Assembly (NCBI GenBank): GCA_014529385.2
Contig: CM043957.1
Coordinates: forward strand, 65,299,003 to 65,363,002
Length of the DNA stretch: 64,000 nt
Source of the DNA: Adiantum capillus-veneris
Taxonomy: Eukaryota > Streptophyta > Polypodiopsida > Polypodiales > Pteridaceae
Direction of reading: 5' to 3'
Shown: positions 45,800 through 56,972 of the stretch, one piece after another
Layout of the letters: each line of letters starts with the position of its first letter
Numbering within the stretch: the first letter of the stretch is position 1
Position numbers and translations under genes: made by a program
The notes under the pieces: model-generated
Told to the model about the DNA's origin: nothing
Database searches by the model: none
The model's input: the letters and a program-made list of their open reading frames with translations, nothing else

Positions 45800-46923
45800 G
45801 ACCACCTTTTCATGCTTTCACCCTGTTAGCAAACCAATTCGTTTTCTTTGTCGATCATCAAGCATGTATTTGGTCAACAAACCATGCAATATGGGCCGGA
45901 TAGTGAGATGGTTTATCATCTTTCTTGAATTTGACTTTACAGTTGTAGTGAAAAAAGGGACAACTCATCAAAGGGCTCATCACCTATGGAGATTATTAAA
46001 CGGAGAGAACCCCGACAGAGTTGAAGAAGTTTTTACATATGCATATCTCTTTAACCTAGAAATGATACCAAGATGAAGTGTGAACATAATTTTACTTTTG
46101 TCAATCGGACAATTGTTGATAGACCATAAGAAAATAGCTGACCGATGCTTAATTGAACAAAGCAGCCCTTTCCAAATGCCAAGCGGCCGATTATATCATA
46201 GAGGTTTGGATGGTGTAGTGCGGTTGTGCATTGAAGCCTCTGACATACCCCAGTATCTAAAAGAAGCACATGTCAGCATGGAATTCATCCATCATGGGAA
46301 AATCAAAACATATCAAAATTTGTTGAGAATGGGAGTTTTTTGGTCGAGTATGAAATTTGATGCACACATGTGTGTTAAAAATTGCAACTCATGTACAAAA
46401 AACAAATCACATGAGTATGCTGCATTCTATCACGTAAATGTAGCACCACATTGGAGTAAGTATATTGTGGACTGTTTGGACCAAGTGGGCCTTTCCTTGA
46501 CAACATGTCTAAAACTAGGATAAAGGAAATTGAAACGGAAGCATAATCATACGAATTGATTGGCAACCACTTGTATGAATGTTGCAAAGATAATCAACTC
46601 AGAATTTGTGCATCCGAAGGCGAGTACATACCGATCTTGCATGAGGCATACACTAGGCAAGCGAGAGGTCATTTTTCAATAGATAAAATAACTAAGGCTA
46701 TAATGTTTGCCAAAATATGGTGGCCTACACTATTCATGGATGCTGAAGCATTTGTAAAACGTTGTGATGAATGTCAAAGCACAAAAGTTCCAATAAAAAA
46801 GGACGAAATGCCGATGAGACCCATGATAGAAGCACGCATGTTTGCCAAGTGGGCTCTAGATTTTGTGGGCCCCATAAAACCATTGGCTTATAGAACTCAT
46901 GCGGAATATGTCATTGTAGCTAG
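45800..46923 (+). pseudogene. Gypsy element C: RNase H end and integrase start
   Basis: The plus strand shows the RNase H C-terminus (FVFFVDHQA in one frame, GRIVRWFIIFLEFDFTVVV and THQRAHHLWRL in another), then the LYHRGLDGVVRLC linker. An integrase region follows with HFSIDKITKAIMFAKIWWP, CDECQ and FAKWALDFVGPIKPL. The HHCC finger is duplicated or partly repeated (46256-46410 and 46640-46780). The frame runs into the young copia element at 46924, and integrase resumes at 52103. Confidence 0.75.
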
Positions 46924-47150
46924 TGTTACCATATACATGTGGTAGTGATGTGTGTGAACACACTAGGACCGCCGGGGCATTTTTTCCCTCTTTAGGAGGT
47001 TTTTTCCCCCGTGCATTGTATATACGCCCATCACTCTAGGGCTATCTATCTTTCTATTGCACACTAAGTAACACACTCTCCATTGTGTGCTTTGAGCTTC
47101 CTTCGTCTTCTCCAAGCTGTGTGTGTTTCTCTGCAACCCTAATTCCAACA
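46924..47150 (+). repeat. 5' LTR of the copia element
   Basis: 227 bp, TGTTACCATATACATG to CTAATTCCAACA; identical to 51876-52102. The short length is typical of copia elements. A GTATATAC word at 47019-47026 may serve as TATA. Confidence 0.95.
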
Positions 47151-47151
47151 A

Positions 47152-47165
47152 TTGGTATCAGAGCA
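47152..47165 (+). promoter_or_regulatory. Primer-binding site of the copia element
   Basis: TTGGTATCAGAGCA, complementary to the 3' end of plant initiator tRNA-Met, one base after the 5' LTR. Confidence 0.9.
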
Positions 47166-47513
47166 GGTCACGTCCTCCCGGGCTTAGTCGCCAGCTGCTC
47201 CAGCACACGCCTGCTCACTTTCTCCGATTTCAGTGAGCTTTGGCAAGCGTTCGCAGGTCGACAAATATTTTGGGAGGAGCTCGAAGAGCTCGGTCTGCTC
47301 AGAATTTTGATTTGGGCTCATTTCGGCCTCCGTTTCCACTACGGGCAGTACTGCACAGGCTATTTCGTCATTTTGTGCAGATTTTCTGTCAGTGCCGTTT
47401 TCTGCATAACAGGTGCCTTATAGTCTTCTACGGTTTGTGCTATATAGCACAAGTTGTTCCCGCTCCATTTCTCCTATTTTCGGGCAGTTTTCACATCAGG
47501 TGCAGCATTTACC

Positions 47514-50500
47514 ATGGCTGACAACAACAACACAGATGTGTTCAAGATGTTTGCTGCTGAGGACAGGTTGGATGGGGACAACTACCCTATGTGGGCTTAT
47601 ATGATGCAACATGTTCTTGTGTCAAAAGGTGTCTGGAACATTGTGCAGGGCATTGATGTACGTCCTGGTTCTGAAGATGTAGGCGATGTTGAGGATGTTG
47701 CAGGTCTTGCTGCAAGGATTGCAGCTGTTAGAGTTGTTTTGCCTACAGCAGAACAAGCTCGTTGGGATGTTAAGGATGCGCAGGCTCATGCATTGATTGC
47801 GTTGTCTGTGAAGCGCACCATTATTCCTCACATCCGTTCAGCAAAATCTGCAAAACAGGCTTGGGATATTCTAGCAGGTCTTTATGCAAGCCGCAATGAG
47901 GCTAAAATTGCTTTGCTGCGTAAAGAGCTAGAGTCGAAGATTATGCATGAGGAAGATGATATGGACACTTTCCTTGCTAGTGTCAAGGATATCAATGAGC
48001 AACTCATTTCTGCAGGTGAAGTCATTTCTGACAGTTCCCTTGTGCAGACTGTTCTTGATGCCTTACCAGATTCCTACCAGACTTTTGCTAGTACTTGGAG
48101 ACTGATGACCCAAGGAAATCCTGAAGTTGTCAAGTTTGATGCATTATGCACATTGCTATTGCAAGAGTCACTTTCTAGAAAAAACAGGACTAGGCAGCGT
48201 GCAGTTGAACAGGCTTTTATTGCTTCTCAAAGAAAGGGTGGTAACAGTAATGCAGCCACTTCTTATGGTTCTGCTGCGAGTGGCAAAATTTCTGTTCCTA
48301 ATGCTTCTGCTGGCAGCACTTCGTCTGGCAATTCTGGTGATAAGGGCAAAAAGAAGATGCGTTGCCATTATTGTAAAGCCAATGATCACTTGATCAAGTC
48401 GTGTCCTAAGTTGAAGGCCAAAGAGGCTAAGAAGAAAGAGGGTGGTTCCACTGCAAATGCTGGTTCCACTACAAATGCAGCCATTGTTGAGTCTTCTGTG
48501 AAAGGAGATTGTGATGCTGATGTTGATGCAGAATGGGCTTTTAGCGCAGAGTGCACTTACAATCCTGCTGTCCATGATGCATGCTTGTCAGTTGCTGCAG
48601 ATTCACATGTGTGGTATTTCGACAGTGGTGCTACAAAGCACATTACCTCACATCGTGAATTGTTTACCTCTCTCGAGTCTGTCCCTCATGGGAATTCAGT
48701 CACTTGTGCCAACAACGCCTCTTATCCAGTTCAGGGAGTTGGAAAGATTGTGCTCACTGCTGCTAATGGCAGTTCCTTCACACTTGTTGATGCACTTTAT
48801 GTACCTGGGATCAAGAAGAATCTATTGTCTGTATCCGCACTTGCTAGACTTGGACTTGTAGTCAAATTTGTGGATGACAGATGTACAGTTCATGATCTCA
48901 GTTTTGGTGATGAAATTGTTGCATCTGGGCTTTTGTGCTGTGGGCTGTATAAGCTCACTTTGTATGACAAGTGTGGACAAAATTTTGCAAATGCTGTTGC
49001 AGATTCAAGGGCTATTTCAGATGCAAAACTTTGGCATGCACGTTTTGGTCATCTGAATTTTGCCAGTTTGCTGCGTTTGCAGAAATCTGATATGGTTGCT
49101 TCTTTGCCGCCTCTTGAAGCACCTATCAAACATGTTTGTGAAGGCTGTATTCTGGGTAAAATGCAGCGTTCTAAGTTTCCAAAGGATGGTTCAGTTAGGG
49201 CCACATGCAGGTTGCAGCTTGTACATAGTGACGTTTGTGGGCCCATGCAAACTTCGTCCTTGGGCAATTACCTGTACTTCGTGACTTTCATTGATGATTA
49301 CTCCAGGCATGCGTGGGTATTTCCGCTTAAAGCGAAGTCCGAAGTTTTTATGTGCTTCAAACAATTTTTGGCTATGGCTGAAAATGTCTCAAAATGTACT
49401 ATGGGCACCCTCCGTTCCGATCGAGGGGGGGAGTATATGTCTCATGAATTTAATGCATTTCTGGCTAGTCGTGGGATAAAACACCAATGTACAGTGCCTT
49501 ATACACCTCAGCAAAATGGTGTTGCTGAGAGGAAAAACAGGTCACTAACGGAAATGGCACGATGTATGGTCAAAAGTCAAGCTTTGCCGCATTCTTTTTG
49601 GCTTGAGGCCATCATGTGTGCCACTTATGTACTTAACAGGTGTCCTACGAAAGCTTTGCAGTCTATTACTCCATATGAAGCATGGCATGATAGAAAACCT
49701 TCTATTGAGCACATGCGTGTTTTTGGCTGTTTGGCATATGCTTTGGTGCCACAAGTGCAGCGCAGAAAATTGGATGATAAGGCTGTCAAATGTATTTTTG
49801 TTGGTTATAGTGCTGAAAGCAAAGGTTACAGGTTGTATCATCCGCAAACAAAACGTATTTTGGTTTCACGGGATGTAGTGTTTGTGGAAGATTCTGTTCA
49901 ACCCTTGCTGTCATGTACTAGAGACAGTAATGTAAGCTCACAGGACATTTATGACACTTTGTTGCCTCTTTTCAGTGGTGGAAATACGAATGTAAGTTCC
50001 AATGAGGCAAATGTACAGCCTATGGGGGTTTCTGAAAATGTTTTAGAACAGCCTATTACTGATGCAGATGTACATGATGTACTTGATGAGGAAAGGGCTG
50101 AAAATGAGCAGGCTAGAGGTATGCCAAAATGGCTGGTGCACACTTTGCGTGACAGTAAATTGGATGCACCTTTATCTAGTCGTACTCGTTCAGGCTCTCG
50201 CCATGCATCTTATGCATCAGATTGTTATGCTTTGGCTGTGTCTAGTTTACATGATGTTGAGGAGCCTCTGTCTTTTGATGAAGCACAGAATTCAGAAAAT
50301 TGGATTGCTGCCATGAAATCAGAATATGATGCACTTATAGAGAATGACACATGGACTTTATGTGATTTGCCTCCTGGCAAAAAGGCCATTGGTACGAAGT
50401 GGGTTTACAAGTTGAAACGCAAGCCGGATGGTGAGATCGATCGCCATAAGGCTCGACTTGTTGCAAAGGGTTATGCACAACAAAAAGGCATAGATTATGA

Positions 50501-51800
50501 AGAGACTTTTGCTCCCACTTGTCGTATGACTACTGTGCGTTTTCTATGTGCATTGGCAGCTCATTTTGGTTGGGATGTACATCAATCAGACATTGTTACT
50601 GCTTTCTTGAATGGTGACATATTTGAGGAAGTTTATGTAACGCAGCCTCGCGGTTTTGTCATAAAAGGACAAGAAGACAAAGTGTGCAAATGTAAGAAGG
50701 CTTTGTATGGGTTGAAGCAATCTCCTCGTGCTTGGTATGAGAAAGCTGACACTCATTTGGTTAAACGAGGCTTTCGTAACAGTCCAACAGAAAGCACATT
50801 GTATGTAAAGCGTGAGGATGATGTATTTCTCATTGTGGTTCTTTATGTTGATGATTTGCTGATCACTGGACCAAATGAGAGACATATTGCTGAATTTAAG
50901 GCTGATTTGAATGCTACTTTCAAGATGAAAGATTTGGGGCTGTTGCATCATTACTTGGGTATACAGTTCAAGCAGTGTGATGGTGGTATTGCCTTGTGTC
51001 AGAAAAGTTACATAGAGACATTGCTATTTAAGTTTGGACTTGAGGATTGCAAACCTATTGCCACTCCCATGGAAACAGGTTTGAAGTTGAGTCTACATGA
51101 TGCTGGCGATCCTGCTGATGTCACTCTTTACCAAACTGCTGTTGGCTGCCTCATTTATGTATGCAACACGAGGCCAGATATTCAGTTTGCAGTCTCGCAG
51201 GTCAGCAGATTTATGCATAGCCCAGGGTCTAAGCATTGGCAGGCTGTCAAGAGGATTTTCCGCTACCTTAGTGGCACTTTACATCTTGGCTTGTTTTATC
51301 CCAAGGGGGGATCATTGCCGCCAGACTTACATGCTTTTTCGGACTCAGATTGGGCTGGTTGTTTTGACACGCGAGTGTCCACAAGTGGTTTTTGTTTCAT
51401 GCTTGGCAGTTCATGTATATCATGGTTGAGCAAGAAGCAACCTACTGTGGCCACTTCGAGTTGTGAGGCTGAGTACAGGGCAGTCTTCACAGCTACGGTT
51501 GAGTGTGTATGGCTCAGACGCCTTATGGCTGACTTGGGTGTTGGACAGGACACTGCCAACACTATCTACACTGACAGTCAGAGCGCATTGGCAGTTGCGA
51601 GGAACCCAGTTTTTCATGCTCGCACAAAGCACATTGAGGTGCATTACCACTATGTCAGGGAGAGGCTCTCAGCAGGAGAGATCAGCTTGGCTTATGTGCC
51701 AACACAGGACAACCTTGCAGATCTTTTCACAAAGGCATTGTCTCGTGAGAAGCTTGAAGCTTTCCGCAAAGCTTTGGGCTTACTCCCCTTTGTGGACTGA
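47514..51800 (+). CDS. Ty1/copia Gag-Pol polyprotein, intact
   Basis: I chose the ATG at 47514 (accATGgct, strong context; protein MADNNNTDVF, 1428 residues) over the upstream in-frame start at 47454 because the gag homology begins there. Domains in order: gag capsid with LLRKELESKIMHEEDDMDTF; zinc knuckle CHYCKANDHLIKSC (about residue 283); protease WYFDSGATKHIT (about 370); pre-integrase finger LWHARFGHL...CEGCILGK; integrase with D in HSDVCGP, D in RSDRGGEY and E in QNGVAERKNRS; RT from GTKWVYKLKRKPDGEI with the YVDDLLITG box; RNase H with SDSDWAGC, CEAEYRA and TDSQSALA, ending at HTRTKH-like HARTKHIEVHYH. Protease-integrase-RT-RNase H order defines copia. No stop or frameshift, and the length is normal for the family, so the protein is probably functional. 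Confidence 0.97.
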   Translation: MADNNNTDVFKMFAAEDRLDGDNYPMWAYMMQHVLVSKGVWNIVQGIDVRPGSEDVGDVEDVAGLAARIAAVRVVLPTAEQARWDVKDAQAHALIALSVKRTIIPHIRSAKSAKQAWDILAGLYASRNEAKIALLRKELESKIMHEEDDMDTFLASVKDINEQLISAGEVISDSSLVQTVLDALPDSYQTFASTWRLMTQGNPEVVKFDALCTLLLQESLSRKNRTRQRAVEQAFIASQRKGGNSNAATSYGSAASGKISVPNASAGSTSSGNSGDKGKKKMRCHYCKANDHLIKSCPKLKAKEAKKKEGGSTANAGSTTNAAIVESSVKGDCDADVDAEWAFSAECTYNPAVHDACLSVAADSHVWYFDSGATKHITSHRELFTSLESVPHGNSVTCANNASYPVQGVGKIVLTAANGSSFTLVDALYVPGIKKNLLSVSALARLGLVVKFVDDRCTVHDLSFGDEIVASGLLCCGLYKLTLYDKCGQNFANAVADSRAISDAKLWHARFGHLNFASLLRLQKSDMVASLPPLEAPIKHVCEGCILGKMQRSKFPKDGSVRATCRLQLVHSDVCGPMQTSSLGNYLYFVTFIDDYSRHAWVFPLKAKSEVFMCFKQFLAMAENVSKCTMGTLRSDRGGEYMSHEFNAFLASRGIKHQCTVPYTPQQNGVAERKNRSLTEMARCMVKSQALPHSFWLEAIMCATYVLNRCPTKALQSITPYEAWHDRKPSIEHMRVFGCLAYALVPQVQRRKLDDKAVKCIFVGYSAESKGYRLYHPQTKRILVSRDVVFVEDSVQPLLSCTRDSNVSSQDIYDTLLPLFSGGNTNVSSNEANVQPMGVSENVLEQPITDADVHDVLDEERAENEQARGMPKWLVHTLRDSKLDAPLSSRTRSGSRHASYASDCYALAVSSLHDVEEPLSFDEAQNSENWIAAMKSEYDALIENDTWTLCDLPPGKKAIGTKWVYKLKRKPDGEIDRHKARLVAKGYAQQKGIDYEETFAPTCRMTTVRFLCALAAHFGWDVHQSDIVTAFLNGDIFEEVYVTQPRGFVIKGQEDKVCKCKKALYGLKQSPRAWYEKADTHLVKRGFRNSPTESTLYVKREDDVFLIVVLYVDDLLITGPNERHIAEFKADLNATFKMKDLGLLHHYLGIQFKQCDGGIALCQKSYIETLLFKFGLEDCKPIATPMETGLKLSLHDAGDPADVTLYQTAVGCLIYVCNTRPDIQFAVSQVSRFMHSPGSKHWQAVKRIFRYLSGTLHLGLFYPKGGSLPPDLHAFSDSDWAGCFDTRVSTSGFCFMLGSSCISWLSKKQPTVATSSCEAEYRAVFTATVECVWLRRLMADLGVGQDTANTIYTDSQSALAVARNPVFHARTKHIEVHYHYVRERLSAGEISLAYVPTQDNLADLFTKALSREKLEAFRKALGLLPFVD

Positions 51801-51864
51801 TCCTGTCCTCAGGGCATGGCACTTCCCTTTACTCATGTGCCAGCTCTCGTTCACCGCATCACTC

Positions 51865-51875
51865 CAGGGGGGATT
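51865..51875 (+). promoter_or_regulatory. Polypurine tract of the copia element
   Basis: CAGGGGGGATT directly before the 3' LTR; it primes plus-strand DNA synthesis in LTR elements. Confidence 0.85.
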
Positions 51876-52102
51876 TGTTACCATATACATGTGGTAGTGA
51901 TGTGTGTGAACACACTAGGACCGCCGGGGCATTTTTTCCCTCTTTAGGAGGTTTTTTCCCCCGTGCATTGTATATACGCCCATCACTCTAGGGCTATCTA
52001 TCTTTCTATTGCACACTAAGTAACACACTCTCCATTGTGTGCTTTGAGCTTCCTTCGTCTTCTCCAAGCTGTGTGTGTTTCTCTGCAACCCTAATTCCAA
52101 CA
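51876..52102 (+). repeat. 3' LTR of the copia element
   Basis: Identical to 46924-47150, followed by the target duplication GCTAG. Confidence 0.95.
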
Positions 52103-52262
52103 GCTAGAAGCTACTTAACTAAGTGGGTCTAAGCTAAAGCTACACAAAAAAATGACGGATGCACCATGACACAATTCTTGTATGAAAATGTATTTACAGG
52201 ATACGGCTTACCAATAGAAATTGTTAGTGATCGAGGAACTCATTTTGTGAATGAAGTCATTG
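52103..52262 (+). pseudogene. Gypsy element C integrase, continuation
   Basis: The plus strand reads SYLTKWV, a TAA, then AKATQKND, MTQFLYENVFTGYGLPIEI and SDRGTHFVNEVIE, the integrase core around the second catalytic aspartate. With the copia element and one GCTAG removed it joins 46923 in frame (VIVA then R-S-Y). It stops at about 52262, where LTR-like sequence of element D begins, so the rest of element C is lost. Confidence 0.85.
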
Positions 52263-52266
52263 AATA

Positions 52267-52570
52267 TGGCTCCCATTCCCACCTTTTGGTTACCCTTCTC
52301 ACTTTCGAAGGCTTTCGGGATCCGTTTTGGACTCTTTTGGACTCGATAATATTCCATCTTTTCTCCATAAGATCCTGATTGAATCCTATCAAATTCCATT
52401 GCCACTTTGTGAAGAATGCATTCAAAGTTTGAAACTCTCTAGTCCAAAAACACATTCCTTTGCCCATTGTACATAATTGGCGCTTCTCTTATTTTATTTT
52501 CTTTCACTAGAATGGCCAATTCTAGTGAAAGAAAATTCATTTAAGTAGACCAAAATGAAATTTGGTGACA
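52267..52570 (-). repeat. Putative 3' LTR of chromovirus element D
   Basis: On the minus strand, directly after the purine-rich CTCAAGGGTGGGGTAA (52586-52571), TGTCACCAAATTTC starts a stretch ending GGGAGCCA at 52267. It includes a perfect 17-bp inverted repeat at 52497-52513 and 52519-52535 around GGCCA. About 105 bp at its low-coordinate end recur at 63447-63545. It may be truncated where it meets element C. Confidence 0.5.
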
Positions 52571-52573
52571 TTA

Positions 52574-54290
52574 CCCCACCCTTGAGAACATAGTCGTCCT
52601 CGACAATGCTTCTATGCAATAGAGGTATCTTTGGTCCATTGGATTTTTGCTCAGAATCCACTTTTAGCACATTCGACATCTTTCCAAAGTAGATGACCAA
52701 TCTACTTGGTACTTGGGAGAAAATCTATCGCAAGTATGTCTACCTTATTAGCACTATCACCTTTTTGCAGTAGATTGCGGTCTACTCGGTACTCGGGAGA
52801 AATTTTACCACGATTATGCAACATTTGGTATGCATCCATATTACATTTAAACATTAATGATAACTTAAGAAAACATGGTTCAAAAGTGAGAATCATGTTT
52901 TTCTTCATTGCATTTTCATTGAATATATTGATGTAAAAACATCAGGGCTTTGCATGCAATTCATTGTAGGTAGCTACAAGTGACATACTATCCTTCAATT
53001 GTGGCTCTTGCATCCATTTGACATCTTCAAATGGGTAGTTTTTAAATTTAATGAGATACTTATGTAGTACCTTACCATTGTGTAGCACCTTGTCTTTGTG
53101 GCGTATTATATGTTTGGGTTGCAATATCTCTTCAGTCCCTTCAAATTATCTACTACTGGCTCTTGTGGTGGATGACCCTTGTCGCCCTTTAGTAGACTTA
53201 AATGGAATGCATTATGGATTGGCCGATAAGAGGTCAACTTAAGTTGATAATCCATTTCATTGATTGGCCATAGAATTTGGAATGGTCCATAATACCTGTG
53301 AGCTAATTTTGCATAGCATTTTTGGTGACCTGTGAGCTCTCCATGCCAACTTTTGCCCTTCAAGAGAGCCCAATCATTCTCTATGAACTCAAGGGTTGTT
53401 CTATTCTTGTCAGCACTCGCCTTCTGCTTTTGTTGTGTGATAGAGATAGCTTCGTTGATCTTAGCAAAAGCATCACGTAAGCCACGGCTATACTCATCAA
53501 CAAAGAAGATCTTTCCATGAATTTTCAAAATGGGGGAAACTTTTGATCTTCCTTTGATTACCTCAAAAAGTGCTTTACCTGTAGAAGAATGTACAATATT
53601 GTTGTATGTATATTCTACTAGAGGTAGGTACTTCTCCCATTGGTTGCATTGGTCTACTTCTGTTACATAGGCTTTGAGTAGATCAAGCACAATGGAGTTC
53701 ACAATTTCACTTTGCCCATTTGTTTGAGGATGATAGGATGACAAAAAATTTAAGCTTTGCTCCAAGATTCTCAAAGATTCCCTTTCATAAATTATTGGTC
53801 ATTTTAGGATCTCTATCAGCAACAATACTTGCTAGAAAACCACGATACTTAAATATTTGATAGATAAATAGTTGTGCCATATGTGGAGCCTTAATAGTCT
53901 TTTTGACAGGTATAAAATGAGCTTGTTTGCTAAACATGTTTACTATTGTCCATATCCCTATATTCCCATGGATAGAATTTGGTAAGCCAAAGATAAAATC
54001 CATAGCAATACTCTTTCATGGAGAATCAGGAGCTGGGAGTGGCTGATGCAGACTAGGTTGCTTCCCACGATCATATTTGATCTTTTGGCAAGTAATGCAT
54101 TGAGTTACATATTATTGTATGTCCTTTTTCATTGTAGGACAAAATAAATATGTTTTAATTGCATTCATTGTTGCTTTAATCCCTCTATGCCCTGCATATG
54201 GTGTAGTATGAGCACATTCCAATAAAACTTTGTAGCTCATGTAGATTCCTTGGTTCAAGCCATTCATTTATTACCTCAAGCTTTTGTGGA
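52574..54290 (-). pseudogene. Integrase with chromodomain of element D
   Basis: The minus strand carries the integrase finger region near 54080-54200 (TQCITCQKIKYDRGKQ), then MDFIFGLPNS with the first aspartate, VADRDPKM with the second and SSYHPQTNGQSEIVN with the glutamate. The GPFQILWPINEMDYQLKL C-terminal fold follows. After a frameshift comes a chromodomain (HKYLIKFKNYPFEDVKWMQ, 53100-52942) and a tail with VEDDYVLKGGVMS before the purine tract. Chromodomain integrases (chromoviruses) target marked chromatin. Stops near 53775 and 54005 and small deletions break it. Confidence 0.85.
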
Positions 54291-54299
54291 TCCATACAA

Positions 54300-55119
54300 A
54301 TACCATCCTTTGAGATAATATGACCTCAATAGTGAATCTTTTCTAGGAAGAATTCACTCTTTTTCTGACTAATGAATAATTTATTCTCTTGCAATGCTTG
54401 AAACACTATTTTGAGATTCTCTTTGTGCTCTTCTAAGGCTCGTTCTAAGGACTTAGAGTAGAATATGATATCATCAAAGAAGACTCCAATGTAAGCCCTA
54501 TGTACACAAAAATTCTTTCCAGCATTAGATTGAATGTGGTTGGAGCATTTGTCAACCCAAAAGGCATGACAATATATTCATACAAACCAAAGGTGGTCCC
54601 GAAGGATGTCTTGTGAATATCTTCTGGTACAATTTGTATTTGATGATAGCCACTTTTAAGGTCTATTCTACTAAATTAAGTAGATCCTTGTAGCTTATCA
54701 AACAAACCCTCGATCCTTGGGATTGGAAATTTGTTCTTGACTTTCATCTTATTTAATGCACGATAGTCTACACACATTCTGTATGTACCATCCTTCTTGT
54801 GCACTAATAAGACATGAGAACAAAATGGTGAAGAGCTAGGTCTTACCATTCCCTTTTGCACAAGTTCATTAACTTGTGACATAATCTCCTCTTGTTGAGC
54901 TGGTGAGACTCGATAAGGAGGCTTGTTAGGAGGAGATCTTCCTGGTATGAGCTCAATTCTATTGTCTTCATTCCCCCTTTTAGGAGGTAACTCTCCTGCG
55001 ATGTCATTGATAAAAAGATCAACATGTATATTTAGAAATGAATGGAAATCACTTTCTACTTTTAATGAACTATTAGAAGAGTCAATAATATTTTTAGGAA
55101 CATCCTTGACAAATATCAT
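54300..55119 (-). pseudogene. Reverse transcriptase of element D, truncated
   Basis: Minus-strand motifs are IELIPGRSPPNKPPYRVSP, ELVQKGMVRPSSSPF, HKKDGTYRMCVDYRALN, PIPRIEGLFDKL, then in shifted frames [17 protein letters not shown] and GHIISKDGICMDPQKL. The YxDD box is disturbed by a frameshift near 54480. After the RT thumb the sequence goes directly to the integrase finger, so the RNase H domain is deleted (near 54240-54290). Confidence 0.8.
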
Positions 55120-55189
55120 GTAAGCAGAAATAGAACTCTTTATTGATTTGTTAAAGGAGTCATGAGATACAATGGGAATGGTGTGTCCC

Positions 55190-56972
55190 TTTTAGTGATT
55201 CGCACAATAATGTGTGTACCCTTGTGCTAAAATTCTACCAACCTCTCTGGAAATTTGATGGAGCAGCCATACGATCGAACCATGGTGCTCCAAGCACCAC
55301 ATCCTCATTCTTGAGTGGGAGAGATGAGAAAATCCTCTTTGTCCACATACCCTTGAACATGAAGCCTTAACTTTCCAATCAAAGGTGCAACTGGAGTCTC
55401 TTGGCCTTCAAAGGTTCCTTCAACAACATGTGTTTGTCCCATCTCATGAGCATGTATCCCTAGCTTTAATGCTAATTCCACATATATATATAATTTTGTG
55501 TAAAACCAGAATTAGAGAGGATGAGTGCACCATGTTCTCTCACCTTTCCCCATGCATAACATAAGGGACTTCCAGGTGGAAGACCGTCCTCTTCTTGAAT
55601 AGATACCATTGCAGTTCTAGGGGTTCCTTTTTTACATGCTTTTGAGGGCATGTGCAGTAAGAATGACCTTGTTCATCGCATTTAAAACATCTATTATCCT
55701 TGCGATAATGCTTTATATCTTCTGGAGATAATCGATTCTTACCTTGGTAGACAGATTTGTCTTTGGGATTTCCAGTTTTGGTAGAAACATTCTGGTTTGA
55801 ATTTTATTATTTCTCATGTGGCTTATCTCTCCCATTAGGCTTTTGCTTTGAACCCTTGTTCTCCAAATCTTGAAATTTGATGTTGGAGGCTACTATTGCG
55901 TGATGGATAACCTCCAAGATGGTTCGAGGTCTTTGTGTATTAATATAGTTTCTCTAATCTTCAGGAAGCCCATCATAATATTGCTACTTTTTCTCCAAGA
56001 AGGTGATGTGCTTATATACTGTAGCTTTAAGATGTATATCCCAAAACTTTTCCACATATTTTTTCATGTTTTCTCCATCATCAATCTTGCCATGCCGTAA
56101 GCACTTGGTCGGAAGCCCCAGTGGATAAGAATTGCTTCATGATAGCAACTCTACATGTTTTCCAAGTATTTGGAGCTTCTCCGTTGGAGCGTAAGCTTGC
56201 CCACTACTGACAGGCTGATTTTTGGAGATGCATAGCAACATGTCAGAGTTTCGATGACTTCGATAAATTTTCATCACCAAAGGCCGCATGAAATTCCTGG
56301 ATAAAGCTTAAAACTTTGTCCACATTGCCAAAAATTTGATCAAAGGAGAGGAAGGTTATGATTTTACCTCCTTCCTTGAACTTTATTAGGTGAGATGCTC
56401 TCTTCCAAGCAGCATGATAGTGTTCATGGCCTCTCCTCTTGTGTGCTTTGGAAGAATTGGTGCATGAGTAGGAAATACTCTCAAAACTAGATGAGCTTGA
56501 TGATGCTGGAGAGTTTGTCTTTCTCTGTTTGTTCTCAGGCTTCTTTTCACTCTTTCCAGAACGATGAGAAGATTGAGATCTTGAAGATCTTCTCTCCCCA
56601 AAGGGAGGTGATGGTGAGGGAATTATTTGATGTTTCCTAGGATGTACATTTGCATTAGATGACACATGACTATCTTCTTCATTCAGAGGAGATTTCTCTC
56701 TTGTGTCTTTGTATTTCTTCTTTCCCTTTGCCTCACGTTGAGGGATTTTTCCTCTTCTTGTAGTAGATGAGTGCTTCTTCTGCTCGATATAATTTCCTCT
56801 TTTTGAAGTATCTTTAGGAGGCTTCACATGAGAATCCTCTTTGGGAGCAGGGACAATAAGATTTCTTGTTTGCAGCTAGTTTGGACTACAACCTGCAAAG
56901 CAGGATTTTCCATAACTTCTTGTAACTTGTGAGCAAGAAATTCAATTGCCCAAATTCCATCAGTAGTTGCAG
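55190..56972 (-). pseudogene. Gag and protease of element D
   Basis: Read downward from 56972: HKLQEVMENPALQ, a basic serine-rich linker, the gag core (SFDQIFGNVDKVLSFIQEFHAAFGD and CQ-WASLR), a CX2CX4HX4C knuckle CFKCDEQGHSYCTC near 55690-55650, then the protease region with SNSGFTQNYI at about 55516, where the catalytic aspartate (DSG) has become asparagine. Longest open part is 56243-56827 (194 codons). The N-terminal end is cut at 56972 by element E; a few codons continue at 62165-62200. Confidence 0.8.

Larger units (their letters stand above)
46924..52102 (+). mobile_element. Young, intact Ty1/copia element
   Basis: Two 227-bp LTRs (46924-47150 and 51876-52102) are identical in every base I compared, with TGTTA...CA ends. 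The 5-bp target duplication GCTAG is perfect (46919-46923 and 52103-52107). The primer site TTGGTATCAGAGCA follows one base after the 5' LTR, and a purine tract CAGGGGGGATT lies directly before the 3' LTR. One uninterrupted polyprotein fills the interior. The element sits inside the integrase of gypsy element C. All parts needed for autonomous transposition are visible, and identical LTRs imply a recent insertion. Confidence 0.97.

Noticed and set aside
48127-50951. ORFs overlapping the copia polyprotein in other frames and on the minus strand
   Set aside because: Shadows of the intact 1428-residue frame.
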